From: a virus
Strand: one strand, 5' to 3'
DNA length: 58,423 nucleotides
Virus record (IMG/VR): IMGVR_UViG_3300023174_000191
Coordinates: 1-58,423 of that record
Under the pieces are notes generated by a model. The model was not told where the DNA came from, ran no database searches, and saw only the letters and a program-made list of their open reading frames with translations. Of the stretch, positions 36,753 to 44,344 are shown one piece after another (positions within the stretch are counted from its first letter, which is position 1; each line of letters begins with the position of its first letter). Made by a program: the position numbers and the translations under genes.

Positions 36753-37054
36753 TACTCTGCTACTTTAGCTTTTGGTTTTCTTTTATAAACCTTTTTCTTT
36801 TTAGTAGGAGCTACTGCAACTTCAGGAGTAGATGTAGTAACAGGAAATTCTGAAACTTGTTTTGTAGATGTAGCGTTTCTCAAATCTTTTACTAATTGAT
36901 CTCTCTTTTTAGTTAAAGCTTCTACATGTGCCTGAAGTGCTGTAACGATTGCTTTTTGATCTGCAATTTCTTGCTTAAATTTTTTGTCCATTCTATTATA
37001 AAAAATGGCACCTGCAGCTAATACAACTACAGTAATCACATAAACTAAAATCAT
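36752..37054 (-). CDS. membrane-anchored coiled-coil protein (spanin- or spacer-like architecture)
   Basis: A 100-residue protein with an N-terminal membrane segment (residues 1-20, ILVYVITVVVLAAGAIFYN), a coiled coil (FKQEIADQKAIVTALQAHVE) and a Lys-rich tail (KKKKVYKRKPKAKVAE). An i-spanin would have this layout, but no o-spanin or endolysin is adjacent, so I do not call it one. It is 5 nt after the methyltransferase gene. Confidence 0.58.
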   Translation of the reverse strand: MILVYVITVVVLAAGAIFYNRMDKKFKQEIADQKAIVTALQAHVEALTKKRDQLVKDLRNATSTKQVSEFPVTTSTPEVAVAPTKKKKVYKRKPKAKVAE

Positions 37055-37059
37055 AATGT

Positions 37060-37857
37060 TTATTTTAAAATGTAAAATGTAGTATCACCTTCAAGGTAAT
37101 CGGTTCTGCATATAACTTTTTTATAAGTTAATTCCAAATAAGCTAACCAAGCGGCTGGCTCCCAAACAACTAATTGCTGTTTGTCTTCGTCTGCAATATC
37201 CTCAGGGATACTTGTTAATAAATTAAATGCTACACCGATCTTGGCTTTGTCATACATTTTTGCGACAACTGCCTGTGCATAATCTGCTGGGTCTTTGACT
37301 GCTATATTAAACAATCCTGAGCCCACCACCCAGTCATAATCCGCGCCAGCATCTATATCTAACACATCTAAAGTTTCAACAGATACTTCCGGATACTTTT
37401 GTTGTGCAATGCTAATGATGTTTGGATTATAATCAATTCCTTTGTACACTAAACCTTTTTCAGTTGCTTTAGTATATAAATCAGCACGACCACATCCAAC
37501 GTCTAAAATAGATAGACCTGGTGCTGACGCTAACCATAATGCGGCATCGAAAAGAGTTTCTTGTTCTTCTTTAGAAGACCAGCCTACAATTTCAGGAGCA
37601 TTAAGTAGCTCCCATTCACGAAGTTCACTCATTTGAGTTACTTCAGTTTCATTACTAATTGATTGATTTTCTTCTTCTGTATATTCTTGTTGATCAGTAT
37701 CTTGATCTAAGTTTGGAAATGAAATAGTTTCTTCAACTTCTTCATTATAATCAGGATATACAATTTCACTGTCGATAACTTCAATGTCTTCTACAGCTAC
37801 GTCATCGTCAGTCATAACTTCAGAATCAGTATTTTTTTTAAAAATGTTCTTAAACAT
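37060..37857 (-). CDS. SAM-dependent methyltransferase, class I
   Basis: A 265-residue protein. The first ~75 residues are acidic and disordered. The Rossmann-like domain starts near residue 100: motif I ILDVGCGRADLY (117-128), the acidic end of strand 2 in YKGIDYNP (138-145) and DVLDIDA (163-169). A later YDWVVGSGLFNIA marks motif IV. The substrate cannot be told: a small molecule, a protein, or RNA are all possible; the target-recognition domains of DNA methylases are lacking. A late-promoter element precedes it by 25 nt. Confidence 0.78.
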   Translation of the reverse strand: MFKNIFKKNTDSEVMTDDDVAVEDIEVIDSEIVYPDYNEEVEETISFPNLDQDTDQQEYTEEENQSISNETEVTQMSELREWELLNAPEIVGWSSKEEQETLFDAALWLASAPGLSILDVGCGRADLYTKATEKGLVYKGIDYNPNIISIAQQKYPEVSVETLDVLDIDAGADYDWVVGSGLFNIAVKDPADYAQAVVAKMYDKAKIGVAFNLLTSIPEDIADEDKQQLVVWEPAAWLAYLELTYKKVICRTDYLEGDTTFYILK

Positions 37858-37882
37858 AAAATGTAACTAATTGGTTATACAA

Positions 37883-37891
37883 ATAAATATC
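37883..37891 (-). promoter_or_regulatory. late-promoter element before the methyltransferase gene
   Basis: Minus strand GATATTTAT then TTGTATAA, 25 nt before the ATG. It directly follows a TTAG that also resembles the start of the early element, but no early -7 box lies 17 nt later, so only the late reading is supported. Confidence 0.5.
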
Positions 37892-38227
37892 CTAATCATT
37901 TGAATTTCGCGAATTAAATTCAGGTTTTAATTTTTTAGCAATTTTATCTGCCATATTTCTACCTTCAGATCGCATCGGATGAGTTCTATTCAAATTTTGT
38001 GATATTCTACATGATAGCTGAGCCGTTTCCCATGCTAATATTGGACTTGGTTGAGCAGGCATCAATTGCTCTTCTAAAACATCTACAACAGAAAAATCAT
38101 TTTTTTCTTGCACAATAGAATAATATCCCTTTCTAATTTGTGTTAAGAAAGCGCCTGGATATTGTTTATGTACTCTTCTTTTATATTTTTCTATTGTTTT
38201 AATCTCTTCTTTTGTGTAATTTATCAT
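37892..38227 (-). CDS. basic small protein, unknown
   Basis: A 111-residue protein. The N-terminal half is a charged helix followed by a strand (YKRRVHKQYPGAFLTQIRKG), and the C-terminal half is helical with Arg/His (SCRISQNLNRTHPMRSEGRN). It ends in AKKLKPEFNSRN. It might bind nucleic acid because of its net positive charge. It stands between a hairpin terminator and the methyltransferase promoter. Confidence 0.55.
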   Translation of the reverse strand: MINYTKEEIKTIEKYKRRVHKQYPGAFLTQIRKGYYSIVQEKNDFSVVDVLEEQLMPAQPSPILAWETAQLSCRISQNLNRTHPMRSEGRNMADKIAKKLKPEFNSRNSND

Positions 38228-38298
38228 TCTGTATATCTTTTATCCTTGTAGCTTAGTTTAATTAATTTACGTAGGCGTTTGACGGCTTAACGTATGAA

Positions 38299-38326
38299 AA
38301 TACAGCCAGAATTACCAGGCTGTATT
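38299..38326 (-). terminator. hairpin at the end of the RNA-ligase operon
   Basis: A perfect 9-bp stem (AATACAGCC with GGCTGTATT) and a 10-nt loop overlap the last codons of the 175-residue gene. The run after it is only moderately T-rich (TTCAT), so it could be a weak intrinsic terminator or a 3'-end protecting hairpin. Confidence 0.6.
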
Positions 38327-38839
38327 ACTACTATCTATTACAGGATCTTCTGCAATAGGAATATGTGAATTCTGTGACGGAGTTCGCTTATAATCTGTTA
38401 AGTATTTAAACTTATGAAATAAAGTGCTATAATCTAAATCAGACGGTACTTTACTTTCTTGAAATTTAAAGCCTAACGATTTTGACACTTGACCAATATT
38501 ATGAGCCACGGTAGAATCTAATTTAAACTCTTTAGATGCTTCAGCTAATTTTAAATTAGTTTCAATTAAAAATTGTGCAGAAGTTAAAGACATTTTACCT
38601 AATTTATCATCTATAGTCGTCACCCAAATTGTGTCATCAATACCTGGTCTAGACTCACTAACTTTTTCAGTGATAAATTTATTAAGTTGTTGCAATTTAT
38701 GATATAACATACTATTAACATTAAACTCAATAGTTTCGTTTGCAACTTCTAAAATTTGTCTAAACATTTCTGTCGATAATATCGAGCTTGTATTGCTATA
38801 ACTGTTATAAGCATCTGTAATTGTATTTTCTTCTTTCAT
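38312..38839 (-). CDS. helical protein beside the RNA ligase, unknown
   Basis: A 175-residue mainly helical protein (EMFRQILEVANETIEFNVNS, then TSAQFLIETNLKLAEASKEF). No motif is recognised. It lies 6 nt after the RNA ligase gene and ends within a hairpin, so it is the last gene of that operon. A partner role for the ligase is possible but unproven. A helical phage protein with an N-terminal Ser/Asn-rich part is also typical of DNA-packaging proteins, which I consider less likely here. Confidence 0.55.
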   Translation of the reverse strand: MKEENTITDAYNSYSNTSSILSTEMFRQILEVANETIEFNVNSMLYHKLQQLNKFITEKVSESRPGIDDTIWVTTIDDKLGKMSLTSAQFLIETNLKLAEASKEFKLDSTVAHNIGQVSKSLGFKFQESKVPSDLDYSTLFHKFKYLTDYKRTPSQNSHIPIAEDPVIDSSNTAW

Positions 38840-38845
38840 ATTTTA

Positions 38846-40159
38846 TTAATTAGATTCTTCCATATCAACAACTCCAGTATCTTTTACAATACCTTCTAAC
38901 ACTTTAAACTCAAAAGATTTATGTTTATAAACTTTCGGAGTCATACCAACGTTATCAATTCTAACACATACACCTTCTCTAATATGAGAATCGTCTAATT
39001 TAGAAGCTCCTTTTGAGGCTTCATCTACGACACAACCTAACATATTATAAACATCTCTGTCGTCTGAAGAATTAATCATTACTGCTACCATTTCTAAAGA
39101 AGTGACAAATAACTCTGGTACATACTTAACACCTATTTCATCACAACGCTTCTTAACGTCGTCCCAAGTTAAATCTACAGACTGTCCATCTTCATTTGTG
39201 TTAGTAATTCTATATACATACACTTCACATTCTTTTTCAGCACACCCATAAGAGTAAGACATTTGCTTACCATATAATTTAGTAAACTCTTTATCTCCCA
39301 TTTTAGTGGTATCAACTGAAGGCATTATAGAAGCTCCCGTAGATTCAAAACCTACAATTTCAAAATACACAGCTTCTCCTTTTCTTAAATTACCCTTGAA
39401 AAGATTGAATGCCTTTTCTCTAATAGTTGGGTCATGAAATTGAGTACCTTTAGTCTCTTCTAAAACAACTCTACGAGTACCATTTAGATATGCCCATTCT
39501 TTATCTTGAATATTAACACCTATAAACTTTGCAAATTTGTCTTTGAAAGAAAGAGGTCTATCAACTAAAACGTGAGCAACTCTACCTGAAGTACCATGAA
39601 GCTTTTCTGTAACTACTAACCTTTGACCTGCTCTGAAATCAGTTACATGTTTACCAAAGTGGTCGGTATCAAAATGTTCTTTAAACATAATTGAAGTTTT
39701 TGCTACTTTAATTTTCTTACCTTGATTCTCTCTAGCTAATTTCAAAGTGTTTGGGTTGATGTACTTTTCACAGATAGGAACGCCTTTCCATTCAGTAAAC
39801 TCAAAACCTTCAACGTCTAATCCAGTTACTTGAATAAAACCAAATTGATGAATCGGAACCCAAAATCCGTCAGATACTTCTCCTCTGAATTTTTGTGTTC
39901 TAACTCTTCGGTTCTCGTCAAACATACCTGGCTTATCGTTTGGAAATTTATTCATCTCTGACTTACGATACAAGTTGTTAGCAAAACAAAATTCATGAGA
40001 AAGTTGACCGTCTGTCGGAAAATAAACTCCTAAAGCATCTTCATTGTTGTCTAATCCTACTACTACTTGGTTACCATGACAAGTAGCTAATTGCACTTTA
40101 TCGGCATTAGGATGAGGTCTTACGTTTTTTAATTTGGTAACGATTGCTGCATACGCCAT
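38846..40159 (-). CDS. RNA ligase, Rnl5 / DraRnl type
   Basis: A 437-residue nucleotidyltransferase with the layout of Deinococcus DraRnl: an N-terminal OB module (residues about 1-110, with NADKVQLATCHGNQVVVG) and a ligase core. The adenylated lysine is K186 in TEKLHGTSGR. Later motifs are visible: VYFEIVGFES (IIIa region), EGVCVRID (IV) and KHKSFEFK (V). The family seals 3'-OH to 5'-phosphate ends in RNA duplexes or nicks. With the tRNA array, it would be suited to repair of cleaved tRNA. The upstream gene ends on the base that starts this one, and its operon begins at the early promoter 40870-40902. Confidence 0.9.
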   Translation of the reverse strand: MAYAAIVTKLKNVRPHPNADKVQLATCHGNQVVVGLDNNEDALGVYFPTDGQLSHEFCFANNLYRKSEMNKFPNDKPGMFDENRRVRTQKFRGEVSDGFWVPIHQFGFIQVTGLDVEGFEFTEWKGVPICEKYINPNTLKLARENQGKKIKVAKTSIMFKEHFDTDHFGKHVTDFRAGQRLVVTEKLHGTSGRVAHVLVDRPLSFKDKFAKFIGVNIQDKEWAYLNGTRRVVLEETKGTQFHDPTIREKAFNLFKGNLRKGEAVYFEIVGFESTGASIMPSVDTTKMGDKEFTKLYGKQMSYSYGCAEKECEVYVYRITNTNEDGQSVDLTWDDVKKRCDEIGVKYVPELFVTSLEMVAVMINSSDDRDVYNMLGCVVDEASKGASKLDDSHIREGVCVRIDNVGMTPKVYKHKSFEFKVLEGIVKDTGVVDMEESN

Positions 40160-40362
40160 TATAATTCTATTTTTAATTCTTGATTTTTCGTTTTACCTAA
40201 AAGGAAATCTTCTTGCTCCATAGCATCTAGAGCCATCTTTCTTTGATCAGCTTTTAATTTACTAATAAAAGTACCTACAATTACTTTACCTTGCTTAATA
40301 GCCCAACACGCACCAAATTTTTCGTGCTGCATTGGGACTACTCTATAACTTGACTTTTTCAT
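40159..40362 (-). CDS. small protein upstream of RNA ligase, unknown
   Basis: A 67-residue, basic protein (SYRVVPMQHEKFGACWAIKQ). Start and stop each share one base with the flanking genes, so it is translated with the RNA ligase. No family is recognised. Confidence 0.55.
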   Translation of the reverse strand: MKKSSYRVVPMQHEKFGACWAIKQGKVIVGTFISKLKADQRKMALDAMEQEDFLLGKTKNQELKIEL

Positions 40363-40604
40363 TATTTAGAATTTTTTACTACATCTCTTTTATTTACAAA
40401 CTTCACAGCACCTAAGGTGTTCTTGGTAGAGATTCTTGTTCCTAAATCAAATAAATCTTTATAATTGAATTCATAGCTTACATCAACTACTCTGGTAATC
40501 TCACCATCTGCATAATAATGTAACTGTTCTTTTTCTAAAACTATTGCGAATTTACCAAAACTAATGGTATTTGTCTGGCCTGGTTGAATTGATTGAGCTT
40601 TCAT
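40362..40604 (-). CDS. small beta protein, unknown
   Basis: An 80-residue protein with alternating hydrophobic residues (FGKFAIVLEKEQLHYYADGE), predicted beta-rich. It overlaps the next gene by one base. It is the second gene after the early promoter at 40870. Confidence 0.52.
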   Translation of the reverse strand: MKAQSIQPGQTNTISFGKFAIVLEKEQLHYYADGEITRVVDVSYEFNYKDLFDLGTRISTKNTLGAVKFVNKRDVVKNSK

Positions 40605-40629
40605 ATTTTTATGATTTATTTGGGTTTAA

Positions 40630-40827
40630 TTACTTTACTGAAAATCTTTTTGAAGTCTTACCGTCGACACATTTATAATTAGCTTCAACTAATTCTGTTC
40701 TAATTTCGGCTACTTTACAGTCTGACATTTTCCAACCTAGATTTTTTACATCTACAATCAATTTACCTGGAGTGGTTCTAATCTGATTATACTTTGCCAA
40801 TTTCGAATTCGTTACTTGTAAATACAT
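40630..40827 (-). CDS. small protein, first gene of the RNA-ligase operon
   Basis: A 65-residue protein (LVEANYKCVDGKTSKRFSVK at the end) with no recognised motif. It starts about 40 nt after the early promoter and begins a run of five tightly packed genes that includes the RNA ligase. Confidence 0.52.
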   Translation of the reverse strand: MYLQVTNSKLAKYNQIRTTPGKLIVDVKNLGWKMSDCKVAEIRTELVEANYKCVDGKTSKRFSVK

Positions 40828-40869
40828 AATTTTTAATTTTTAAATTTTTATTATTTCTAATTTCTATAT

Positions 40870-40902
40870 ATAAAGATAAGGATAATATTTCTTATGTCCT
40901 AA
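40870..40902 (-). promoter_or_regulatory. early promoter of the RNA-ligase operon
   Basis: Minus strand TTAGG, 17 nt, CTTATCTTTAT, then ATATAGAAA. The downstream transcript covers 40827 to the hairpin at 38299. Confidence 0.82.
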
Positions 40903-40913
40903 TCTTTTTCAAT

Positions 40914-41120
40914 TTATTTTTCAACAATTCCTAAAATTCTTTCTCGGTAAATTCTAGTCAATTCTGCTTCCTCAACTTCTACATCGGTATTAGGATACAG
41001 GTTAATTAACGTTTTCACAAAATGAATTCGATTTTCTGCCATTTCAGGATTGAAACTCATTTCAAAAGCGGCATCACTTAAATGACTTTGGATAGCGATT
41101 GATAATCTTAATGTTCTCAT
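40914..41120 (-). CDS. small protein, unknown
   Basis: A 68-residue protein with a helical pattern (SIAIQSHLSDAAFEMSFNPE; later VEVEEAELTRIYRERILG). It has its own early promoter and is followed by another, so it is a single-gene transcript. The function is unknown. Confidence 0.52.
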   Translation of the reverse strand: MRTLRLSIAIQSHLSDAAFEMSFNPEMAENRIHFVKTLINLYPNTDVEVEEAELTRIYRERILGIVEK

Positions 41121-41147
41121 AAATTGTCTATTTTTTAATTTCTATAC

Positions 41148-41180
41148 ATAAAGATAAGGATAATTTAATTAACGTCCTAA
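41148..41180 (-). promoter_or_regulatory. early promoter before the 68-residue gene
   Basis: Minus strand TTAGG, 17 nt, CTTATCTTTAT, then GTATAGAAA. It follows a strong hairpin that may end the tRNA transcript upstream. Confidence 0.82.
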
Positions 41181-41205
41181 TCATTTCCAAAGTATTTTTC
41201 AGTAG

Positions 41206-41233
41206 AAATGCACTGAATTTCTTCAATGCATTT
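41206..41233 (-). terminator. 12-bp hairpin with GAAA tetraloop at the end of the tRNA transcript
   Basis: AAATGCATTGAA and TTCAGTGCATTT pair over 12 bp (one G-T) around GAAA, on the 3' side of the last tRNA. It lacks a clear T-tract (TTTCTACTG follows), so it may be a 3'-end stabiliser or processing signal as well as a terminator. Confidence 0.62.
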
Positions 41234-41240
41234 TACTTAT

Positions 41241-41313
41241 TGGTAGCGGTCGCCGGATTCGAACCGAACTTTAGGGTTATGAGCCCTTCGTGCTACCTTT
41301 ACACTACCCCGCG
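41241..41313 (-). tRNA. tRNA-CAU, initiator-like (fMet)
   Basis: The anticodon loop is CTCATAA, so the anticodon is CAU. The anticodon stem has three stacked G-C pairs (GGG/CCC) and the 5' end is CGCGGGG with a C1-U72 mismatch, both typical of initiator tRNA. The acceptor has further mismatches at positions 6-67 and 7-66. It is the only tRNA here that encodes CCA. Confidence 0.7.
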
Positions 41314-41334
41314 GTATATTGGTAATAATTATGT

Positions 41335-41609
41335 TATCGGGAGAATAAAGTATATAGACTAAATCAAAATCAAAATCAATGTCAAAGACCTTCCGTTACA
41401 GCAAAGACAAAAACAAAAACTAAGTCTCGTTTCGTTAGCCACTTTTAATCTCCCATCAGGAGTAACATGTCTAACTATTGAGTTCTATCTCAGTTTGGTT
41501 TAATTTGTAACAGAAGCGAGTTGGCTGGTAGGCACGGGGCCTACGTTAATTGCTGTTGATTAGTATCATATATCTTTATAAGTTATAAATTGCTTTATAG
41601 CTCCCGATA
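41335..41609 (-). ncRNA. candidate structured RNA with nested long-range stems
   Basis: This gene-free stretch is closed by a 9-bp stem, TATCGGGAG at its 5' end (41609-41601) with CTCCCGATA at its 3' end (41343-41335). Inside, CTTCTGTTAC pairs with GTAACGGAAG (one G-U pair), and there are local hairpins (TATAAA-GCAA-TTTATA with a GNRA loop; GTAGGC/GCCTAC; TGAG/CTCA; CTCC/GGAG). The 5' strand of the closing stem can instead pair with CCGATA just upstream, giving two exclusive folds. It is transcribed with the last tRNA. I found no tRNA-like end, so it is not a standard tmRNA. No known family is assigned. Confidence 0.55.
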
Positions 41610-41663
41610 TTAAACTTCCAGGTATCGGCTTTTGCTCATCCTTTCAGTACCACAACTACTTTT

Positions 41664-42575
41664 CTATTTTATTGTTTTAAGAAACTCATCCACTACTGGT
41701 TGGAATCTAGGAGCAACGTCTATTTTAAGAGCCACTGCTGCTTCAATTCTTTCTTGGCGTTTAGCCTCAAATTCTTGAGTTTCTTTTCTTACGAAAGCTG
41801 ACCATTCTTCATTTAGCTTTTTATATTCATCACGTAAAATTTGGTTAGCTTCATTTGCTTTTGCCACTGCATCTCCATTTTCATTTGCAATTCGAGCATT
41901 TTCTTTAGTCACAGCATTTTTTACTTTCGACTTGAAGTAATTTACTTTTTGCTCATATTCTCTATGAGTATTTGCTAACTCTTCATGTATTGAAAGCAAT
42001 TGAGCGGAAGTGTGATGAACTGCTACTTTCATAGGAGTTTTCTTTCCTGTTTCAATTTCCATGAATTCCAAAGTTTTAATTTTTGGCAATTCTGTTCTTA
42101 AACGATCTAAAGTTCCTCCTTTATGGATAAACTGACCGATGTGCGCTGCATAAGCCTCTGCTTCTAAAAATTCATTATATTCAGCAGCTGATAATTCATT
42201 CCAAGCCCACTCTTCAGAAACAAGTTCTTTTAATTCAACTTCAACATACTCTGGAGATTCTGGTCTAGGTTCTGAAGGATAATATTGCTCTTTTTGAATA
42301 GACTTAATCAAAGAATCTTTCGCTTTGATATTTTCCATTAAAAATGCTTGAGTAGCAGCAAGTCTTGCTTTTTCTTGAATTAACTCAGCTACATTACCTG
42401 GTAAAGGTTTTGCTGGAGTTTCAATATAAGTGTCAGAACCGATTGTCAACGTCTTTTCAACGTTATTAACATCAGACAATGTATTAGACAATTCGATAGA
42501 TCTCTGATTACACAAATTAGAGATTGATTGTGCTTGAGACAAAGATAACCCTTTAGTAGATAATGAATTTTTCAT
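41664..42575 (-). CDS. coiled-coil protein within the tRNA transcript, unknown
   Basis: A 303-residue, highly helical protein. Residues about 195-285 form a long coiled coil (HREYEQKVNYFKSKVKNAVT, RDEYKKLNEEWSAFVRKE). Residues 120-150 contain two Trp and several Glu (EEWAWNELSAAEYNEFLEAE). No membrane segment is present. It is downstream of tRNA-Ala and upstream of the structured RNA, so it is made from the same early transcript. The function is unknown. Confidence 0.58.
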   Translation of the reverse strand: MKNSLSTKGLSLSQAQSISNLCNQRSIELSNTLSDVNNVEKTLTIGSDTYIETPAKPLPGNVAELIQEKARLAATQAFLMENIKAKDSLIKSIQKEQYYPSEPRPESPEYVEVELKELVSEEWAWNELSAAEYNEFLEAEAYAAHIGQFIHKGGTLDRLRTELPKIKTLEFMEIETGKKTPMKVAVHHTSAQLLSIHEELANTHREYEQKVNYFKSKVKNAVTKENARIANENGDAVAKANEANQILRDEYKKLNEEWSAFVRKETQEFEAKRQERIEAAVALKIDVAPRFQPVVDEFLKTIK

Positions 42576-42609
42576 AATAGATAATATTTAGTATTTGTTA
42601 ATAAATTAG

Positions 42610-42681
42610 TGGAGCTACCGAGATTCGAACTCGGAATAACAGAGTGCAAGTCTATCGTGATGCCAATTTCACTATAACCCC
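42610..42681 (-). tRNA. tRNA-Ala (UGC)
   Basis: Cloverleaf with 7-bp acceptor (GGGGTTA/TAGCTCC), T-loop TTCGAAT and anticodon loop CTTGCAC, anticodon TGC. No CCA encoded. A second Ala gene lies at 45691-45762. Confidence 0.85.
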
Positions 42682-42686
42682 TTTTG

Positions 42687-42758
42687 TACTGCCACGGAGA
42701 ATCGAACTCCGATTTTATGGATGAAAACCATAGGTCCTGACCGTTAGACGATGGCAGC
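42687..42758 (-). tRNA. tRNA-Glu (UUC)
   Basis: Acceptor GCTGCCA/TGGCAGT, T-arm CGGAG-TTCGATT-CTCCG, anticodon loop TTTTCAT with anticodon TTC. A second Glu gene lies at 45895-45966. Confidence 0.88.
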
Positions 42759-42764
42759 AATTTG

Positions 42765-42852
42765 AGGAAGATGTGGGATTCGAACCCACGGAGGATTTGA
42801 CCCCTCTCCGGTTTTCAAGACCGGTGCAATAGACCAACTCTGCCAACCTTCC
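42765..42852 (-). tRNA. tRNA-Ser (UGA)
   Basis: Class II tRNA with a long variable arm, T-arm GTGGG-TTCGAAT-CCCAC and anticodon loop CTTGAAA (TGA). It is the first tRNA after the promoter at 42866. Confidence 0.87.
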
Positions 42853-42865
42853 CTTTTAATTCTTC

Positions 42866-42898
42866 ATAAATATAAGATAACCTTTTGGAGTATCCTAA
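42866..42898 (-). promoter_or_regulatory. early promoter of the Ser-Glu-Ala tRNA transcript
   Basis: Minus strand TTAGG, 17 nt, CTTATATTTAT. Its -33 part overlaps the stop codon of the 308-residue gene. The 40 nt at 42862-42901 are identical to 48385-48424. Confidence 0.8.
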
Positions 42899-43821
42899 TC
42901 TAAATTATAAATAGTTTCACATTCAGCGAATAATTTTTCATATCGTGCGTCAAATTCTCCTAACTGATTTAACGAATTTACTACCACGTCTAATACTAGA
43001 GTTCTAGTAAATTTATTATCATAATATTTTTTCAGCCCCCAAGAATGTTTTATAGCATTTGCTATTTGTGCCGTTTCTATATTACTATCTAAAGGCGGAA
43101 CCCATTCTATTCCATTTGAATCAATATCTCCTCCAATATGAGGTTGATATACTGATTTTAGAATTTCGCTTTTTGTTAAATTTAAATCATCTATTAGCAC
43201 AGGCAATAACCTTTGTTCTATAAACATTGTACTGCAATCTTCATTAACAAAATTAAATTGTTTTGAATGAGTTTGTTCAATTATCTTACTTGAAATTTCA
43301 AACCATTTTGTAATCAATTCTTTAAAATTAGAATTAAAGCATACTATAGCACAATTTACTGGGTTTATATTCCAATTATAATTTACATCGTCAATCCAAT
43401 TAATTGGATCTGGATATACATTAAAAGGATCATATTCGGCAATAGCTTCTTGATGATAAAATACAAAATCAGTTTCATTACTAATTAAATTAGGCTCTGA
43501 AATCCATAGATCAGTATCAAATATACAAAATCTAGTTTCTTCACGAGCTAATTTATTAGCTAAATATATTTTACAAAAACTCCAAAATTTATTTGAGTAT
43601 TCTTTATATGGATTAGTTTCTAAAAACTGAGTATTTATTTCGTCATACTCTTCATCTAATCCATATTTGCTAATAGAATCTAAATATCTTTGATTGCAAT
43701 ATAATTTAACTGACCCGTAATTCTTTTTCCAAAATTTAATAGAAGCTAATTGAACTAAATAATTTATAGCTTCAAACTCGCCATCATCTTTTGTTTGATA
43801 ATAAACATGATATCCTGTCAT
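42895..43821 (-). CDS. glycosyltransferase-like protein (DUF6734 type)
   Basis: A 308-residue protein inserted between two tRNAs. The early region (KFWKKNYGSVKLYCNQRYLD) and CIFDTDLWISEPN (about 97-109) have the DxD-containing layout of GT-A sugar transferases, and HSWGLKKYYDNKF near 265 fits the family end. I know this style as DUF6734, whose members occur in Bacteroidota and their phages. It could modify a host glycan or a virion part; no substrate can be told. It is transcribed with the tRNA array. Confidence 0.6.
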   Translation of the reverse strand: MTGYHVYYQTKDDGEFEAINYLVQLASIKFWKKNYGSVKLYCNQRYLDSISKYGLDEEYDEINTQFLETNPYKEYSNKFWSFCKIYLANKLAREETRFCIFDTDLWISEPNLISNETDFVFYHQEAIAEYDPFNVYPDPINWIDDVNYNWNINPVNCAIVCFNSNFKELITKWFEISSKIIEQTHSKQFNFVNEDCSTMFIEQRLLPVLIDDLNLTKSEILKSVYQPHIGGDIDSNGIEWVPPLDSNIETAQIANAIKHSWGLKKYYDNKFTRTLVLDVVVNSLNQLGEFDARYEKLFAECETIYNLD

Positions 43822-43836
43822 AACTTATTTATTTTG

Positions 43837-43907
43837 AGGCGCGAGCTGGATTCGAACCAGCATAACAGATTTTGCAGACCTGAACCTAACCATTCAGTCA
43901 TCACGCC
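43837..43907 (-). tRNA. tRNA-Cys (GCA)
   Basis: Acceptor GGCGTGA/TCGCGCC, T-arm GCTGG-TTCGAAT-CCAGC, anticodon loop CTGCAAA (GCA). It is the 3'-most tRNA of the main array. Confidence 0.87.
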
Positions 43908-43914
43908 ATTATTG

Positions 43915-43986
43915 AACTCCTAATAGGACTCGAACCTATATCATCTGGTCCGTAGCCAAACGTTTTTCCAATTAAACTATAAGAGC
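43915..43986 (-). tRNA. tRNA-Arg (ACG)
   Basis: Acceptor GCTCTTA/TAGGAGT, T-loop TTCGAGT, anticodon loop CTACGGA (ACG), which would need A34-to-I editing by the host enzyme to read all CGN codons. Confidence 0.85.
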
Positions 43987-44001
43987 ATTTTTTTAATAGT
44001 T

Positions 44002-44169
44002 TTAAATAATTTTTTCGGTTCCATTATTTTCTCTTATGTTAAAATGAAATCCAAATATTCTAATTTGAAAACCTTTTATGTAAGTATACTTTTTAAAATA
44101 AAACACCCACCATCCAATTTTTTTAATTGGGAACCATCTCGTACCTATGTACGTAACATCGATTTTCAT
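44002..44169 (-). CDS. 55-residue basic aromatic peptide in the tRNA array
   Basis: An ATG at 44169 opens a 55-residue frame (MKIDVTYIGTRWFPIKKIGW, then FYFKKYTYIKG) rich in Lys, Tyr, Phe, Trp and Ile. A longer frame would run into the upstream tRNA, so this start is chosen. It may be membrane-active or bind nucleic acid; no family is known. Confidence 0.5.
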   Translation of the reverse strand: MKIDVTYIGTRWFPIKKIGWWVFYFKKYTYIKGFQIRIFGFHFNIRENNGTEKII

Positions 44170-44187
44170 ACTTTTATTTTTAATTTG

Positions 44188-44261
44188 TACCCAAGGCGAG
44201 ACTCGAACTCGCAAAATCTAGATCCTAAGTCTAGCGCCTATACCAATTCGGCTACTCGGGC
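44188..44261 (-). tRNA. tRNA with UAG anticodon (Leu by code) but class I shape
   Basis: Acceptor GCCCGAG/CTTGGGT, anticodon stem CTAGA/TCTAG with loop CTTAGGA (anticodon TAG), T-arm GCGAG-TTCGAGT-CTCGC. The variable region has only 5 nt, while bacterial Leu tRNAs have a long arm. Confidence 0.8.
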
Positions 44262-44268
44262 AATTTCG

Positions 44269-44340
44269 TACCCCATCCAGGAATCGAACCTAGAACTAAT
44301 CTTTAGAAGAGATTTGTTATATCCGTTTAACTAATAGGGC
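44269..44340 (-). tRNA. tRNA-Arg (UCU)
   Basis: Acceptor GCCCTAT/ATGGGGT, anticodon stem AATCT/AGATT with loop CTTCTAA (TCT), reading AGA/AGG, the common Arg codons of AT-rich genomes. Confidence 0.87.
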
Positions 44341-44344
44341 ATAG

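Noticed and set aside
36752-37054. i-spanin
   Set aside because: The architecture fits, but there is no adjacent lysis gene and the tail is unusually basic.
41335-41609. tmRNA
   Set aside because: A GCTAACGAAACG stretch recalls a tag start, but no frame there ends in a short Ala-rich tag with stop, and no Ala-type acceptor or T-arm is found at either end.
41320-41663. Group I intron
   Set aside because: A TATAGACTA-like string exists on the plus strand, but the other conserved core elements and a split host gene are missing.
42572-42760. 62-residue frame over tRNA-Ala and tRNA-Glu
   Set aside because: It is explained by the tRNAs and has no independent support.
44188-44261. Stop-codon suppressor tRNA
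   Set aside because: The anticodon is UAG, which reads CUA; a suppressor of the UAG stop would need CUA.
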